Shown here in pieces: positions 22,753 to 33,592 of a stretch of DNA of 64,000 bases. Source of the DNA: Trichosphaerium sp. ATCC 40318 (lineage: Eukaryota; Discosea; Flabellinia; Trichosidae); NCBI GenBank assembly GCA_038496445.1, contig JALMLS010000204.1, positions 368,513 through 432,512 on the forward strand, written 5' to 3'. Within the stretch, counting starts at the first letter, position 1, and each line of letters opens with the position of its first letter. Under the pieces are notes generated by a model. The model saw only the letters and a program-made list of their open reading frames with translations, ran no database searches and was not told where the DNA came from. The translations under genes were made by a program, and so were the position numbers.

Positions 22753-25293
22753 TCATATCATGAGCATTAGTGGTTCATCTGACATTGTATTTAAGCAACC
22801 GTCTAAAGGATCGAAATCAAACTGTGAATGAAAACTATTTGTAGTATCCGGTGAAGTTATGTCTTGTTCTAGATTTAATAAGTCTTTGTTCTCCCCTATC
22901 TGAGCAACCATTGTTTCTATGTTTTCATCAATAGGACTTACATCCATACCACATGCTTTTGATCCCATACCACGTTTCAAAGGCTAAAAAGAAAAGACCA
23001 ACGTTAGAAAACAAAAAATAAAGAAAAAAAGGTGTTGTAACTACAAAAAGGCTCGCGGTGCTGTGACTGTACATAAGCAGTGTCACTGGCATATTAAAAC
23101 GTATTTTTGACAAGGAAAGAAGCAAGTATTTGCGCTTTATCATGAAGTAAAAGAGATGTTATGGTGGTTCGAACAAGTGTTCAGACCTCCTCCGAGATGA
23201 CCAAAATCGTCTAACTGAGGGAAAAAAAAAACGTACCCCAATAAAGTTACCAACCATAGGATAAATATCAGCAAACTTATCAAGCATTTCGAGTAATACG
23301 TCTTTGTGTGGAGGCTCTTGACCCCAAATATTATAGACAGAAAGTGCTCTACTTATACCAAAGCATATAAAAGGGTACATTGGTATACCTTGATCATGAA
23401 CAGACTTTATAAAGTCTGTTATTGTATTAGCAGCCATTAGTGCCTTATCTCTTATTTTTAACACTGTATAAATCTTTGCTGTTGATGTTAATGTATAGAA
23501 TTGGTTCACGTGATCCATTGTATTTGAAAGTCTTATAGCTTCATCCAAGTGATCATTACAACGTATATAACTCTCAGGTGATTTATCAATGAGCCATTGT
23601 TCAGCCTACAAAAAACTTAGAGGAAAAAACGAAAATAAACTAAGCCAAAGAGTCGTGATGGTTTTTTGGTTTTGACTGACTCCAAGACACTCACTGCAAG
23701 GTTCACTGCGAGTTTACTTGGTTTGTTTGATTATTTACCTCCATGAGTGCAAGTCCTTCGTGGACATTCTTTAATGGTATGGCATTACAACCAACTGAAT
23801 CTGCTGGTATAATTTGTACAACTTCTTCATAAAGCCTCAACAGTCTTATTTTTACATCTGCAAATGTATCGTTACTATCGCACAATTCTCTACTAATCAA
23901 AGAATGTAAAGCCATAGTATAAGCTTCTTCATTATTGTAACAAGCAACACCTAACAAAAAATTAAAAAAACGTGCTGTAAACTCATCATCAAGGTTTTTT
24001 TTTTGTACACGTACCATAACGAAGCTTTCTTACAGATCGCAGAAACATTAACATATCATCGCCTTTGGCCATATTCATCTTTGCGTCGTCATGGTTTCCT
24101 AGTGAAACTTCGTACAGCCCAATAATTAGAGTAGCCTCTGAAACAAACACGTGAGATTCTATTAATATCAAAAAAAGAAAATACGAACCAGCACGTTGGA
24201 AATTGGGAGGTCCTTGAATTCTATGTTGACAATCAGCTGCTAACTGAGCATAGTGTCGAGCTTGTTCCATCTGTTTATTGTATAAATGTAACGTTGCAAG
24301 CTTAGCATAAAGTAGAATATTTGTGTTCGTTGCTAAAGATTGAATTAATTTAATTAGCTGTTACTGGTCATCCTTACGTTTTCGCGCAAAGAAATCGTCA
24401 AAAACGATTTCAGGTTGCAATGTGGGTGGTAAACCTATGCCCATGAACTGGCTGTATCCATTTATACGTGATTGTATATCAAACGCCCTTGTTAACTTTG
24501 TAGTTGATAAAGATACGGAGTATTGCTATTAATAGTTAAACACGTGGTAAGAGAAGACAAAAAAAAAATTATTCTTACTATCGGCTGTTGGGTGGCTTTT
24601 CTCTTTCTTGATACGAGTTGATTTGTATTGGTACTATCAAGAGATTGTTTATATCGTGCTTGCATTGCTTTTTGGTGAGCGATTGCTGCTTCGAGTTCTT
24701 TGATCCTGTTTAGTTGAGCTGAGTTATTAGAAACGCCTTGGAAACGTTGTTAGTGGTTTTTGTTCAACAATGAAAAAGTTTCATTTTGACGTTATTTTTA
24801 AACGCTTCTGTGTCGCGGAGACGCGGTTAAAAAATATTGCAGCAGTCCGTAGGTTACTGATAGCCTTTGGAAAGACTTAAAAAGGATTTTTATCGAGTTT
24901 GTAATTTTTACTGCACGTTTTCAACGCAATGCGCTGGATAACGACTACAGTCGCTAATCGACGCGTTTACAAGACTGTGTAGAGTTTGTATTAATTTAGA
25001 AATTACCTTTTTTACGGCCACGGTGCTTTGGCGGAGCGTATTGGCATTGTATTTTAGCTTTTGTGCAATTTGCTACACCAAAGTTAGTACGTCGTGTACA
25101 AACTCACACTCGCACCGCATGGTTGCTGTTTATCGCACTTTAAGTGCTTAGTTCTGCATGTTTTACAAGCGTGCTTCTTCATCTGTTGTTCTCGGGAATT
25201 AAACTTGTCCGCCCTTGTTTTTTTATCGCAAAATAGAAATGTGGTCAATTGGAGTCGAGCTGACTGTTTGCGTTTCTCTGAAAACGACGACAT
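22753..25293 (-). CDS. Zn(II)2Cys6 transcription factor with coiled coil
   Basis: The start is at 25293 or at a nearby internal Met (MKKHACKTCRTKHLKCDKQQ). The binuclear zinc cluster is split by an intron: CKTCRTKHLKCDKQQPCGAS, then NCTKAKIQCQY and a basic linker PPKHRGRKK. All six cysteines of the fungal-type CX2CX6CX5C...CX6C motif are present. A coiled coil (AQLNRIKELEAAIAHQKAM) follows near 24720-24650, then a long helical regulatory region (about 24420-23160) and a last exon (22980-22753) with an acidic hydrophobic patch, FHSQFDFDPLDG, that could activate transcription. It is inferred to be a nuclear dimeric DNA-binding regulator. Exons around 23200 are uncertain: the exon ending NFIG may splice over only a very short intron. 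Zn2Cys6 factors are mainly fungal but occur in amoebozoans and other protists. Confidence 0.8.
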
Positions 25294-25620
25294 CTAATTT
25301 TTTTGATGTCTGATGTCATTCTTATGCATTTTTATACTGCCCGTGGTAGTGTCCGGGGTATTTCGCATATATATGCTACAACCACGTGTTTTTTTGTTCA
25401 ATTTCAGTGCAACTGTGAGTTCAGTTTTGTCTGTTTTTCAAATAATGTAATACTGACCTTTGTTGTTGTAGCATTGGCGTCTAAGATGACTTACGTAGCA
25501 TTTTTTAGAATTACTAACACCATAATTACGTTTTGAAAACGTGACCATAAGACTCTTGATCTTAAAATAATGAGTTTATTCGAAATTTTGTACATGTAGC
25601 AAGAGTTGCTACTTTGCGTT
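25294..25620. other. Intergenic, no gene seen
   Basis: About 330 nt between the start of the Zn2Cys6 gene and the stop of ADF/cofilin (both minus strand). It contains the presumed promoter of the transcription factor and one CACGTG (about 25383). No exon was recognised. Confidence 0.5.
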
Positions 25621-26161
25621 CTATCTGAATTTGTTTGTACAAACGCTAAATACAGCTTCATTTGTAACGTCACATTTTCTACCTGCTTGCATGCTCACTG
25701 AGATGCCCTGTAGACACGGATCAGTTTTGTTTCTACTTCAATATGTTTGACGTACTTGAAAGAGGGACTTTAAATACATCCTGGTACATGTGTACAACAT
25801 TCTGTGTTTGACACCAGACTTCATAGGACACCAATAAAAGAATACTGTCTTAGATCTTTTACCGTCTGAGCCAAGGTCATACTTGTATGAAAACAAGACA
25901 TATCTTGGTTCATCTTCTGGTAGCGTTTCAACAAGTGTTTGCCAATCATCACCTTCTGTTCCCTGTGTTTCAATGACAACACGTGAATGATTGTTGACTA
26001 GTTTGTAAACAATGTAAGGACTTCCTTTGCCCATCTTGAACCTAACAAAGACGGTTAGGAAGAAGAGAAGGGACGAGTGTTGTTGAGAAAAAAAGCGCTC
26101 ACTTTTCAAATGCTGGGATACAGTCGTCATTTAGTTGTGTTTGGACTTGTAGTACGCTCAT
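25621..26161 (-). CDS. ADF/cofilin actin-depolymerising factor
   Basis: Three exons: MSVLQVQTQLNDDCIPAFEK from ATG 26161, a middle exon FKMGKGSPYIVYKL to KSLFQ, and a last exon GISVSMQAGRKC...TNKFR ending at TAG 25621. The ADF signature is clear: TLVETLPEDEPRYVLFSYKY, then KRSKTVFFYWCPMKSGVKHR and MLYTCTRMYLKSLF, the long actin-binding helix (family form KMLYASSKDALK). Cofilins bind G- and F-actin and sever or depolymerise filaments in the cytoplasm. The total is near 150 residues, normal for the family. The usual N-terminal regulatory Ser is present at position 2. The introns have gtgagc and gtacgt donors. Confidence 0.93.
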
Positions 26162-26448
26162 GATGTTTGCTTTATAGTTGTTGTAAATTATGGTTCTAGT
26201 TTGCTAACTTCCAATACGAAGATGGAAGTACGCAATGTTTTTTTCGTTGCAAAAACTCATTACAAAATAGGAAGAAAAAACTTCCATTCACAGAACGTCA
26301 AGTGTCAATAATTTCGTGGTTTTTTATTTCTGATAGCTCACTTGAACTACGTGGCAAACATGTGTCTGTTGCGTAGTAGCTATGAATACGTACTTTAATG
26401 CGAATACAGTAATCGCACTTAACAGTAAACGCGCTGTATTAACGCATA

Positions 26449-28049
26449 ATGGCAGCTTCGGGTATGCTCTTATCAACATTACCGCCTGAGTTGCTCTATT
26501 ATTGCGCAAACGTGCGAAAACTAATTTACAACAATCAAATACCTAACTATTAGCAGATAGCAGATAAAACAACTTCAGGACGCTTGATAAGCACTTGTAA
26601 TGATCTACGTAACACACTAGACACTGAATCGTACTGGAAGACCGTGTGGTATGTCAGGCTAGTTTAAAAGCGCGTCAGCTTCCACAAATACCCTAATCCT
26701 CCAAATTGTAAACTAATCTTTCACAAAACAATAGTGTACGCGATACTGGCAAAGAGCAAGTAGATTCAAAGCTTCCCGGCTTAAAATGGAAGGAGTGGTT
26801 TGTAATTTCAACACAAAAAACGCTGATAGTACAGGCAGGTGATTCTTCGTACGTACACAAGCAGGCTTTGCATATTCAACGCCTTTAATTAAATCCTGCA
26901 TCAAAAACGACACACGTTTTCTTCAAACTCTACAAAAACCTTTATGATTTACGCGGTTTCAACAGTAAAGATTTGGACGCCCTAGGCGAACTATTGACAA
27001 AAGAAAAGTTTCCACACGACACGCATTTCATAAAAATAGCAATTGATTCAAAGGTACAAGAATTACGCCGTATTGTGCCATCTTACCATACTGTGCTTTT
27101 CTACTGTGACGGTCGTATGAACGAAAAGCTTAGAGATTCTATTGGCAATATATTTGTACAACTGATTAGCCGTGGAGGTGGTAAGTAGTTTTTTTTTCCA
27201 ATATTCCAGATGTCTTTAAACCGACGCCTTTCACTGACACGTGAATGTTATTTTTATGCTTATTACGCTACTGGAATTGCAGTGTTACCTGATGATCGTC
27301 TCTTACTTACTTTTCTTGTATAGCACTCGTTCTTGGAGCCTTTGCTACAGCGAATAAAAGTGAAGCACCAGGAGGGTTTTTTTCTTGTCCTGGGAAAGAA
27401 TACAATCCTATGAAGCTCTCAGGGCAAAGAGACGTTGAGCAATATGTAGCATTATCAGAAGAAGTGCTAAAACATCCAATATTTCATAAGCTAGTATCAT
27501 TGCCTACATTCACTTATCGAGTACGTTAAGACTTAGTAAATACAATAAGAAAAAAATTGGAATCGTTTTGATTTTTGTTTTAAGCTATTAATAGGGATCC
27601 GGACAACTAGAAAAAGGTGCAAAACTTATTGCAAGGTACACTGCAAACACTAGATCTTCCGATTACTCTCAAGATGAAGAAGGAAAAGGATCTGTGTTTG
27701 CAGCAGAACGTGAAGTAAGTTCACAAAAAAAAAGTAGTTTTATGTTTTGTTATCATATGCTTACTTACTACTTTTTTTTGAAATCTAGGTTGTAAATGAG
27801 GATGGCAATAATGGATTTATTCTAGCGCTGAATTTGTATCCATCTTTAGATGGTGGTTGGCTGAATTATTCATCAACAACAAATCCGGATGGCACAGAAG
27901 GAGAGGAAATTGATTGTGATTATCGTGTACTTCATCTATTAATTAATAGTATGAGATACGCTATGTATAATGGTACAAAAGGAGGTCCAATAGATACTAC
28001 CACTATGCAATCTTTCATATCAAAAGTTAAGTCAGCTCTTCATTTGTAA
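26449..28049 (+). CDS. F-box protein with unknown C-terminal domain
   Basis: ATG 26449 opens an F-box-like N-terminus: MLLSTLPPELLYYCAN, intron, QIADKTTSGRLISTCNDLRN and YWKTVW. Later exons encode RVSFHKYPNPPNCKLIF, LPGLKWKEWF, a large exon at about 26920-27181 (FKLYKNLYDLRGFN...IFVQLISRGG), 27325-27528 (ALVLGAFATANKSEAPGGFF), about 27596-27714, and 27789-28049 (VVNEDGNNGFILALNLYPSL). The C-terminal 300 residues are globular and not a repeat array; I do not recognise them. The protein probably bridges Skp1 to a substrate in an SCF ubiquitin ligase. The exon between 26820 and 26920 is uncertain. AATAAA-like motifs follow the stop. Confidence 0.65.
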
Positions 28050-28364
28050 AATAAAATTAATAAAAAGGCCAAAATAGATTGACATAAAAAACCACGTGAC
28101 ATTCACTGCTGGCAAAAAAAAATCAACATCTAGCAACTCACACTTCTCAGAAAGAAGGGTAAAATGTAGGTTGTGTTTCCTATAAACACTTCCATTAACT
28201 TACACGTGATCGATAAAAACCTTTTAGATTTTTTTTTTTATTACAAACATGGCGTGGCAGTCTATTGTGCAGCTTTTTTCTTTGCCTCTTGTTTTGCTAA
28301 AAACTCTCTATTACAATAATAAGTAAGTAATTAGTTATAATTTTTATAAAAATAAGTATAGAGA
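28050..28364. other. Convergent intergenic region
   Basis: About 310 nt between two convergent gene ends. It holds poly(A)-like AATAAA motifs near 28052-28070, two CACGTG sites (28093 and 28206) and T-rich runs. No gene was seen. Confidence 0.5.
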
Positions 28365-30336
28365 CTAAGCTTGAGGGTAGGTGTACCTTCTCTTTTGTTC
28401 CATAAAGAGTTTTTTCCTGTTTTGTAAACTTGATTGACGATCCTCAGATGTAGCACCAAAACTATCTGCAATTGCTCCAGGTTCAGCTTGTCTACCTTTA
28501 CTTGCCTTACTCATAGACTCTGGGTCAGGCTCAATATTTAAGCTCAAGCCCCAATGGTCTGAAAGTTCCTTTCCTTAAGAAAACGTCAGAAGCAAGAACC
28601 AAAAAAAACAAGCAATGAAGTTTGTTCTCGCCAGATTTTTCCCAAGAGGTCGGTTGTACCGTCGTGAAAAAGCACAAAAAAAATTTCTTTAATTTTCTAT
28701 TATATTGTAGCAACAATTTATCATTTGTAAACATCACGTGTAAATCAGATGACAAAACTTTTCGTTTCCCTTTCCAAAACTTGATGAAAAAAAAAAAGTG
28801 TTCGCACTTTTGATGTATGTACCTTTTTCTTGCTTAATAATATCACACTTATTACATTTCACCTTTAGAAATTCAACTGTTCTATTACTTTGTTTAAAAT
28901 AATCAAAAGCCCATAACATATCCAAGCGTCCTGTATCATAATCTTCAAAAGCATAACTATTTTCACCATCATATGTTTTAACCTTCGCCAAATCTTCATC
29001 TGGATGTGTCTCAACATACAAGTCACGTGCACCATTCTTAAATATTTGTGTTTTCATCTTATCGTATAGTTCTAAACCAAACAATCAGACTACAAAGCGC
29101 ACAAACCAAAAAACGTGGAAATCGAAAAAAAAAAGGAAAAAAAATTTCAAACAAACTGTCTTTTCTTTACTAATCATGTAATTCTTAATCAACGAACCTC
29201 CACCGTTAATGTTGAAGTCCCCACCAAGTACTACAGCGCACTTATCCCACGAAAAGTTTCGATGACGTCTCAAAGAATGCTTCGAAATGAAGCCGCTTAG
29301 AAGTTGAGTAATCTCTATAAGCTGCGCATGACGTAATTTACAGAAATTGCTTGTCATTGTATCACAATCCAGATGTGTATTCATTAATAGCAGAAAACAT
29401 CCTATAAACCAAGTAAGAGACCAACACAGACAAAAAGTAAATCAATAGTCGATTTTTCTTTAAAATCAACTAAAAAGCCGTTTACACCGCCATAATATAG
29501 CTGTTATAGCTCGGAAAGCGAAGTACAATGTACTACTGTTTCTGACACAAAGCCAACATAAAAAAACAAAGTTTTTTTGAGGTTCCACTAAATGTCACTC
29601 CGAGGGTGACTTTAAACATAACTAACCTGGCCATACGTATGACATATCAAATAACATCATTATCACACCTTTGCATAATCCACCAAGAGGCATAGCTTTT
29701 GCCTAGAGGAAATATTTTAATCACTTTCAGCGACGATAAAAAAATTTTCACAAAAAAAGCGTTACCTCGAAGTCGCTAAATGTTTTAAATCGATAATGAA
29801 CCATGTCAATCAATGTGGCTTTCTTTGTCCACGCTGGCCACAACCCTACGACGTTTTTTAGGAAATACAGAACAGTTAACACGAACAAGCTCGTATCAGT
29901 GTTATAACTAGCTTAATACGCGCTGTTATAGTAAATTACGCACCTCCGTTTGCGTTGAACCAATATCTCATTGAATCAACAGCGGAATTCAAGGATAAGT
30001 ACGGCTGTAGCGTCATTGATAACCCTATGCTTTTATATCGCGGATGTATGACATGCGTGTTTTTAAGTGGCATTTCAACCTTGTCAGCATTACTTCCCCA
30101 CATTTCCTTCGCTCGTGGTTAATGTAAGACGTAAACTAACAAAGTACCTGTAGCATAACGAAATCATAGTCCTTGGCCATCATACCCAACCCAAGTGCTC
30201 TCTCTGGCTGCTTTACGCATGTTTTTGATTTATCGCCAACGAAATACGCTGGTATCTACAGTATTTAAACAAACAGCTGTAATAACTAATTGGTTACCAA
30301 ATATGCGTTGTAGCAAAGTATATTCACGTCTGTCAT
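28365..30336 (-). CDS. Endonuclease/exonuclease/phosphatase (EEP) family enzyme
   Basis: Exons from ATG 30336 (MTDVNILCYNAYL), then ERALGLGMMAKDYDFVMLQE, whose final Glu is the metal-binding residue of the fold. They continue through SIGLSMTLQPYLS near 30030, VGLWPAWTKKATLIDMVHYR, LCKGVIMMLFDMSYVWPG, LLLMNTHLDCD, CAVVLGGDFNING near 29220, GRLDMLWAFDYF near 28930, and the catalytic His motif GKELSDHWGLSLNIE near 28550. The order Glu, NTHLD, GDFN, SDHWG is that of DNase I-like phosphodiesterases. The spacing most resembles neutral sphingomyelinase-like or phospholipase-like members, but substrate cannot be assigned. The C-terminal 50 residues after the catalytic His are charged and Gln/Arg-rich (LQNRKKLFMEQKRRYTY). 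Confidence 0.82.
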
Positions 30337-30375
30337 GACGCCAGAGCTTGAATTGTCTTTGACTGCCCTTCAAAA

Positions 30376-30397
30376 AAAGGGTGGCTTAACACCCTTT
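30376..30397. repeat. Short perfect hairpin upstream of EEP gene
   Basis: AAAGGGTG and CACCCTTT form an 8-bp stem with a 6-nt loop. It lies about 40 nt upstream of the EEP start codon and could be part of its 5' UTR. A role is unproven. Confidence 0.4.
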
Positions 30398-30497
30398 CAA
30401 TAAAGCGTTAAGCGACTTCTTTGCCACCTCAACAATGTCGACACTTATTTATTGCTTACAATACTAATTTACAAGCGATTTACAGCAACCAATCCGG

Positions 30498-31568
30498 ATG
30501 AACGTGCAAAAACCTTCTTACAAATTAAATAATCCGTGGTGCGCTTGGCGTTAACCGCCCTAATAAGCACAAACTAAATAGAAGCCTAACAGCTATACTA
30601 GCACCGCAAACATCTGCGAAAATATATTAGACCTTCCTAATGAATTATTGACGCTAGTAGCTCAAACCTCTCAAGATGATGTTCGATACAAATTGGTTCA
30701 GATAAATCGTCTTTTCTCAGATATTATTCATGACAACGTTGGTTACATCAAAGCCATACTATCAAATCCTCAGCAAGTTGACATGATATTTATACACATG
30801 GGCGTTATGAGACATACAAAGATAGTCTTCAAATTAAATAAAGAGGAGTATCTACTACTGCTGTCGGGAGTTAAACACATTACTCTTCCAGGTCTTGCAC
30901 ATAAAAAAAACCTAGATGAGTCATGTATTAAGTTTTTATCTGGTGTACACACAATCAAACTTCAGAACCTTAACATCCACGATTCCACACTCAAATCACT
31001 TTCTGGAGTACACACAATAAATATTTCTGAGTGTCGCAAAATAACTGGCAAAGGCGTAAGAAGTTTGGCAGGAGCTCATACAATCAAGTTTGATTCGCTT
31101 ACGCTTGATGACCCTCGTGACTTTCAAACACTTAGTGGTGCTCACACAATCTTTTTCAACATAACAAACATAAGAGATGAAGATCTTAAAGTATTCGCAG
31201 GTGTACATGAAATAAGTCTTCATCAATGCCCTCAAATAACAGATAAGGGTATCAAATACCTCTCAGGTGTTCATACTATTTATCTTGGAGGTACTTCAAT
31301 AACAGATGAAGGTTTAAAAGCACTTGCAGGTGTACATGCCATTTACATGTTCAACATGGTTCGTAGATCCAAGATTACTGATGAAGGAATAATTGCTTTG
31401 GCTGGTGTTCATACAATATATCTCTCTTCCCTATCTTTTGTAACAGATAAAGGTATTGCTTCTCTCGCTGGTGTTCATACTATCAGACTCTCACTTAAAA
31501 ATGTTACAAACAAAGGCATCATTGCTCTTGCTGGTGTTCATAGCATAAAACTGAATAATCAAATGTGA
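30498..31568 (+). CDS. F-box/LRR protein with GVHTI-type repeats
   Basis: Exon 1 (30498-30538, MNVQKPSYKLNNP) joins exon 2 (30602-31568) across a gtgcgc...tactag intron. An F-box-like segment (ILDLPNELLTLVAQTS) is followed by about ten leucine-rich repeats of 23-27 residues with the core LAGVHTI and an ITDEGL-like ascending part (SITDEGLKALAGVHAIYM; FVTDKGIASLAGVHTIRL). LRRs in F-box proteins form the substrate-binding solenoid. The GVHTI/GVHTL core is a repeat style I associate with giant-virus and amoeba LRR proteins. The frame ends at TGA 31566-31568, in the middle of a repeat, but the expected continuation (NVTSVGINALEDTAQVVKDE) is present in the +1 frame. The gene therefore looks frameshifted here. 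Confidence 0.8.
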
Positions 31569-32044
31569 CAAGTGTTGGTATTAATGCTTTGGAAGATACT
31601 GCACAAGTTGTGAAAGATGAAAAAGTATTACGTGATGTAAAATAAAAGTACAGATATTTAGAATCTAGAGTTCCTGAAAGTACGATTCACCCAGTTCAAA
31701 GTATCTGTTATCACGTAATAGTAAAAGTGCTCGTTGGTGATATCAACACAGGGAAGACTAAATCAGAGTATCATAAGACTATTATTCCATTGATTGACTT
31801 GGTTAGAGATCAGGCATATAAACTTTGCAATCCTGAAGTTTCTGGAACTATAGCATCCCTTCATGTTCACTATAAGCCCTGTCACGTGGACCTTAACCCT
31901 TATCAAATAACATATCCTAACAAGAAAGGGTTCAAACCTCTTCATTTTATTCTACAACCGTATTTACCAATTTGTCATTTATCTCCAAAAAAAATACAAA
32001 GCATAATGTTGACAACTCCTTACAACACAATGTTGTCAAGGTAA
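31562..32044 (+). pseudogene. Out-of-frame 3' continuation of the LRR gene
   Basis: From 31562 the alternative frame continues the repeat (NVTSVGINALEDTA...VLRDVK) to a TAA at 31643-31645, then stays open in the same frame to 32044 (ESRVPESTIHPVQSICYHVI; VLVGDINTGKTKSEYHKT; NPYQITYPNKKGFKPLHF). The segment GDINTGKT fits a Walker A pattern (Gx4GKT), but no other NTPase motif is visible. One stop codon and the upstream frameshift suggest a decayed C-terminal domain. Alternatives are a sequence error or an unrecognised intron; none with normal length and phase was found. Confidence 0.45.
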
Positions 32045-32853
32045 TCCTCTTGCGTAATCTACTAGTAATGTTTTATCACAACAAGAACAAAATAAATCAT
32101 GTCCTAAGCCGCCATTATTTGCTTGCCACCTGAAATCAAAGAAATCGCAGCAGCAAGAAAATGGATACAAACAGCAACAGCATAGCCAAGGCACTAATCT
32201 GAAACAAGGAGTACACTCTTCGGAGGTATCGATATAGCGTTCTATATCATCTGGATGCCTTGCTACGCTCGTAGTATAAGTAAAAGAGCGTTGAATGTAC
32301 GTTTAAGAGTGTTTTAAGTAAAAACGAATAAAGCTATTTTTAAACGCGCGACACTCTGCTAGAAGTACTTTAAAATACTATTGCAAAGAAGGTGTACAGA
32401 ATACTACTGTTGGTTTATAACTTCTACGTACATGCTACTGTGAATTCGTCCCGACTACTACAACACGGGTAAAATGCGTATTTCGCACAAGATATTACTA
32501 CGCCCATTGCTATTACTGTATTTGTTTTGATTTTTATTGTGTATACGACTTAATCAAAACAAGTCGAAATCATTTTTTCGTACTTAACCTCTTTCAGTAA
32601 GAAAACGAAGAGACAACTGTATGATGACTCAATCAAACCATATACTATAACGTTTAGTTTTTTGTGTTGTCTTTTTCGGGCTGTACGGGTCAGTCGGTGA
32701 ATAGTTTCAGCTTTACCGGAAAAGTTTCAACGAATACGTTTCCATTTTTGTGTTTTTTTTATTCGCCTAAGCTCCCAAATATTGAGGGGTAGCTAAATAC
32801 ACAATCCACCACTACTTTTTGTACATATTCGAACAGTTGTGCACTTACAAAAT
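32045..32853. other. Intergenic, possible gene debris
   Basis: About 800 nt without a supportable gene. A short plus-strand stretch near 32118-32150 encodes IICLPPEIKEIAA, resembling the first helix of the local F-box proteins, but it lacks a usable start and soon hits a stop. It may be a remnant. The rest is AT-rich with no clear exon. Confidence 0.35.
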
Positions 32854-33391
32854 TTACATTACAAGAGTCTTGCCAGTAAACGAAATAAAGGTAGCTCTCC
32901 ACTTAGATACACTTTCATACTGAATAGAAGACCTCTGGTCTCCTAATCCTTGATACATCACTGCTTCTTGTGGCTCTTCCCAATAATCTAACAACTTGGC
33001 TATTTTCAAATTTACAACGACAAACAACCCTTTAACTTCTGCTCGACAACTGTTATAAATCCTTTAAAAATACACGTGAGCAAAAAGGTAAACGAAAAAA
33101 AAAGAAAAAACTAGATAACGACTTTTTGGAGTGTTTCATCCAAACAAGGCGCACGTTTTCGCTTCTGAGGGGTTATCTACAACATCTAAAACCGTTATAG
33201 CCCCGTGCTTAACTACAGCAACCATATATTGCTTCTTTTTATGCTTAGCTTTCAAGAACCCAGTCTCCTAGGCGTACAGTTAAATAAAAAAGAAAATACA
33301 ATCGAAACTTCACGTGGTGTACATCAGGAGGGCTAAAGTACTCTCTTGTTGGTGTACGTGGTTTTTTATCACTCCCACAGCAACATCCCAT
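32854..33391 (-). CDS. Small protein with MGCCC lipidation-type N-terminus
   Basis: Exon 1 (33391 to about 33316) begins MGCCCGSDKKPRTPTREY. Gly2 fits N-myristoylation and Cys3-Cys5 fit palmitoylation, so the product is probably tethered to a membrane. A phase-0 intron (gtgaag...cgcctag) leads to ETGFLKAKHKKKQYMVAVVK and GAITVLDVVDNPSEAKTCA. After another intron the last exon reads CRAEVKGLFVVVNLKIAKLL...SKWRATFISFTGKTLVM, ending at TAA 32854-32856. The alternating beta-strand pattern with a basic patch resembles a PH-like barrel; that is inference. The gene lies 200 nt downstream of the adenylyl cyclase stop on the same strand. The family is not recognised. Confidence 0.6.
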
Positions 33392-33592
33392 GTGGAAAAT
33401 GCTGTATTGACGAACCAAAAGCTAAAATAATCAAAAAGATCTCTAGGAAAGAAATGGCGTCTTTGTTGACTGTAGTTGATTTACGCACTACAAAAAAACA
33501 AACTACTACTAGTGTTACAAGATGAGACGCAACTTTGCCGTGTGTCGGCGTCTTTATTGTACACTTGATTATTATCTCACTCCTTTCTCCTT

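Noticed and set aside
23160-23225. tRNA-like stretch with a ggttcgaac B-box-like motif
   Set aside because: The flanking bases do not form an acceptor stem and no A box lies at the right distance; it sits at an exon edge of the Zn2Cys6 gene.
30376-30397. Hairpin read as a bacterial-type terminator
   Set aside because: The genome is clearly eukaryotic, the stem is short, and it lies in the 5' region of the EEP gene rather than after a stop.
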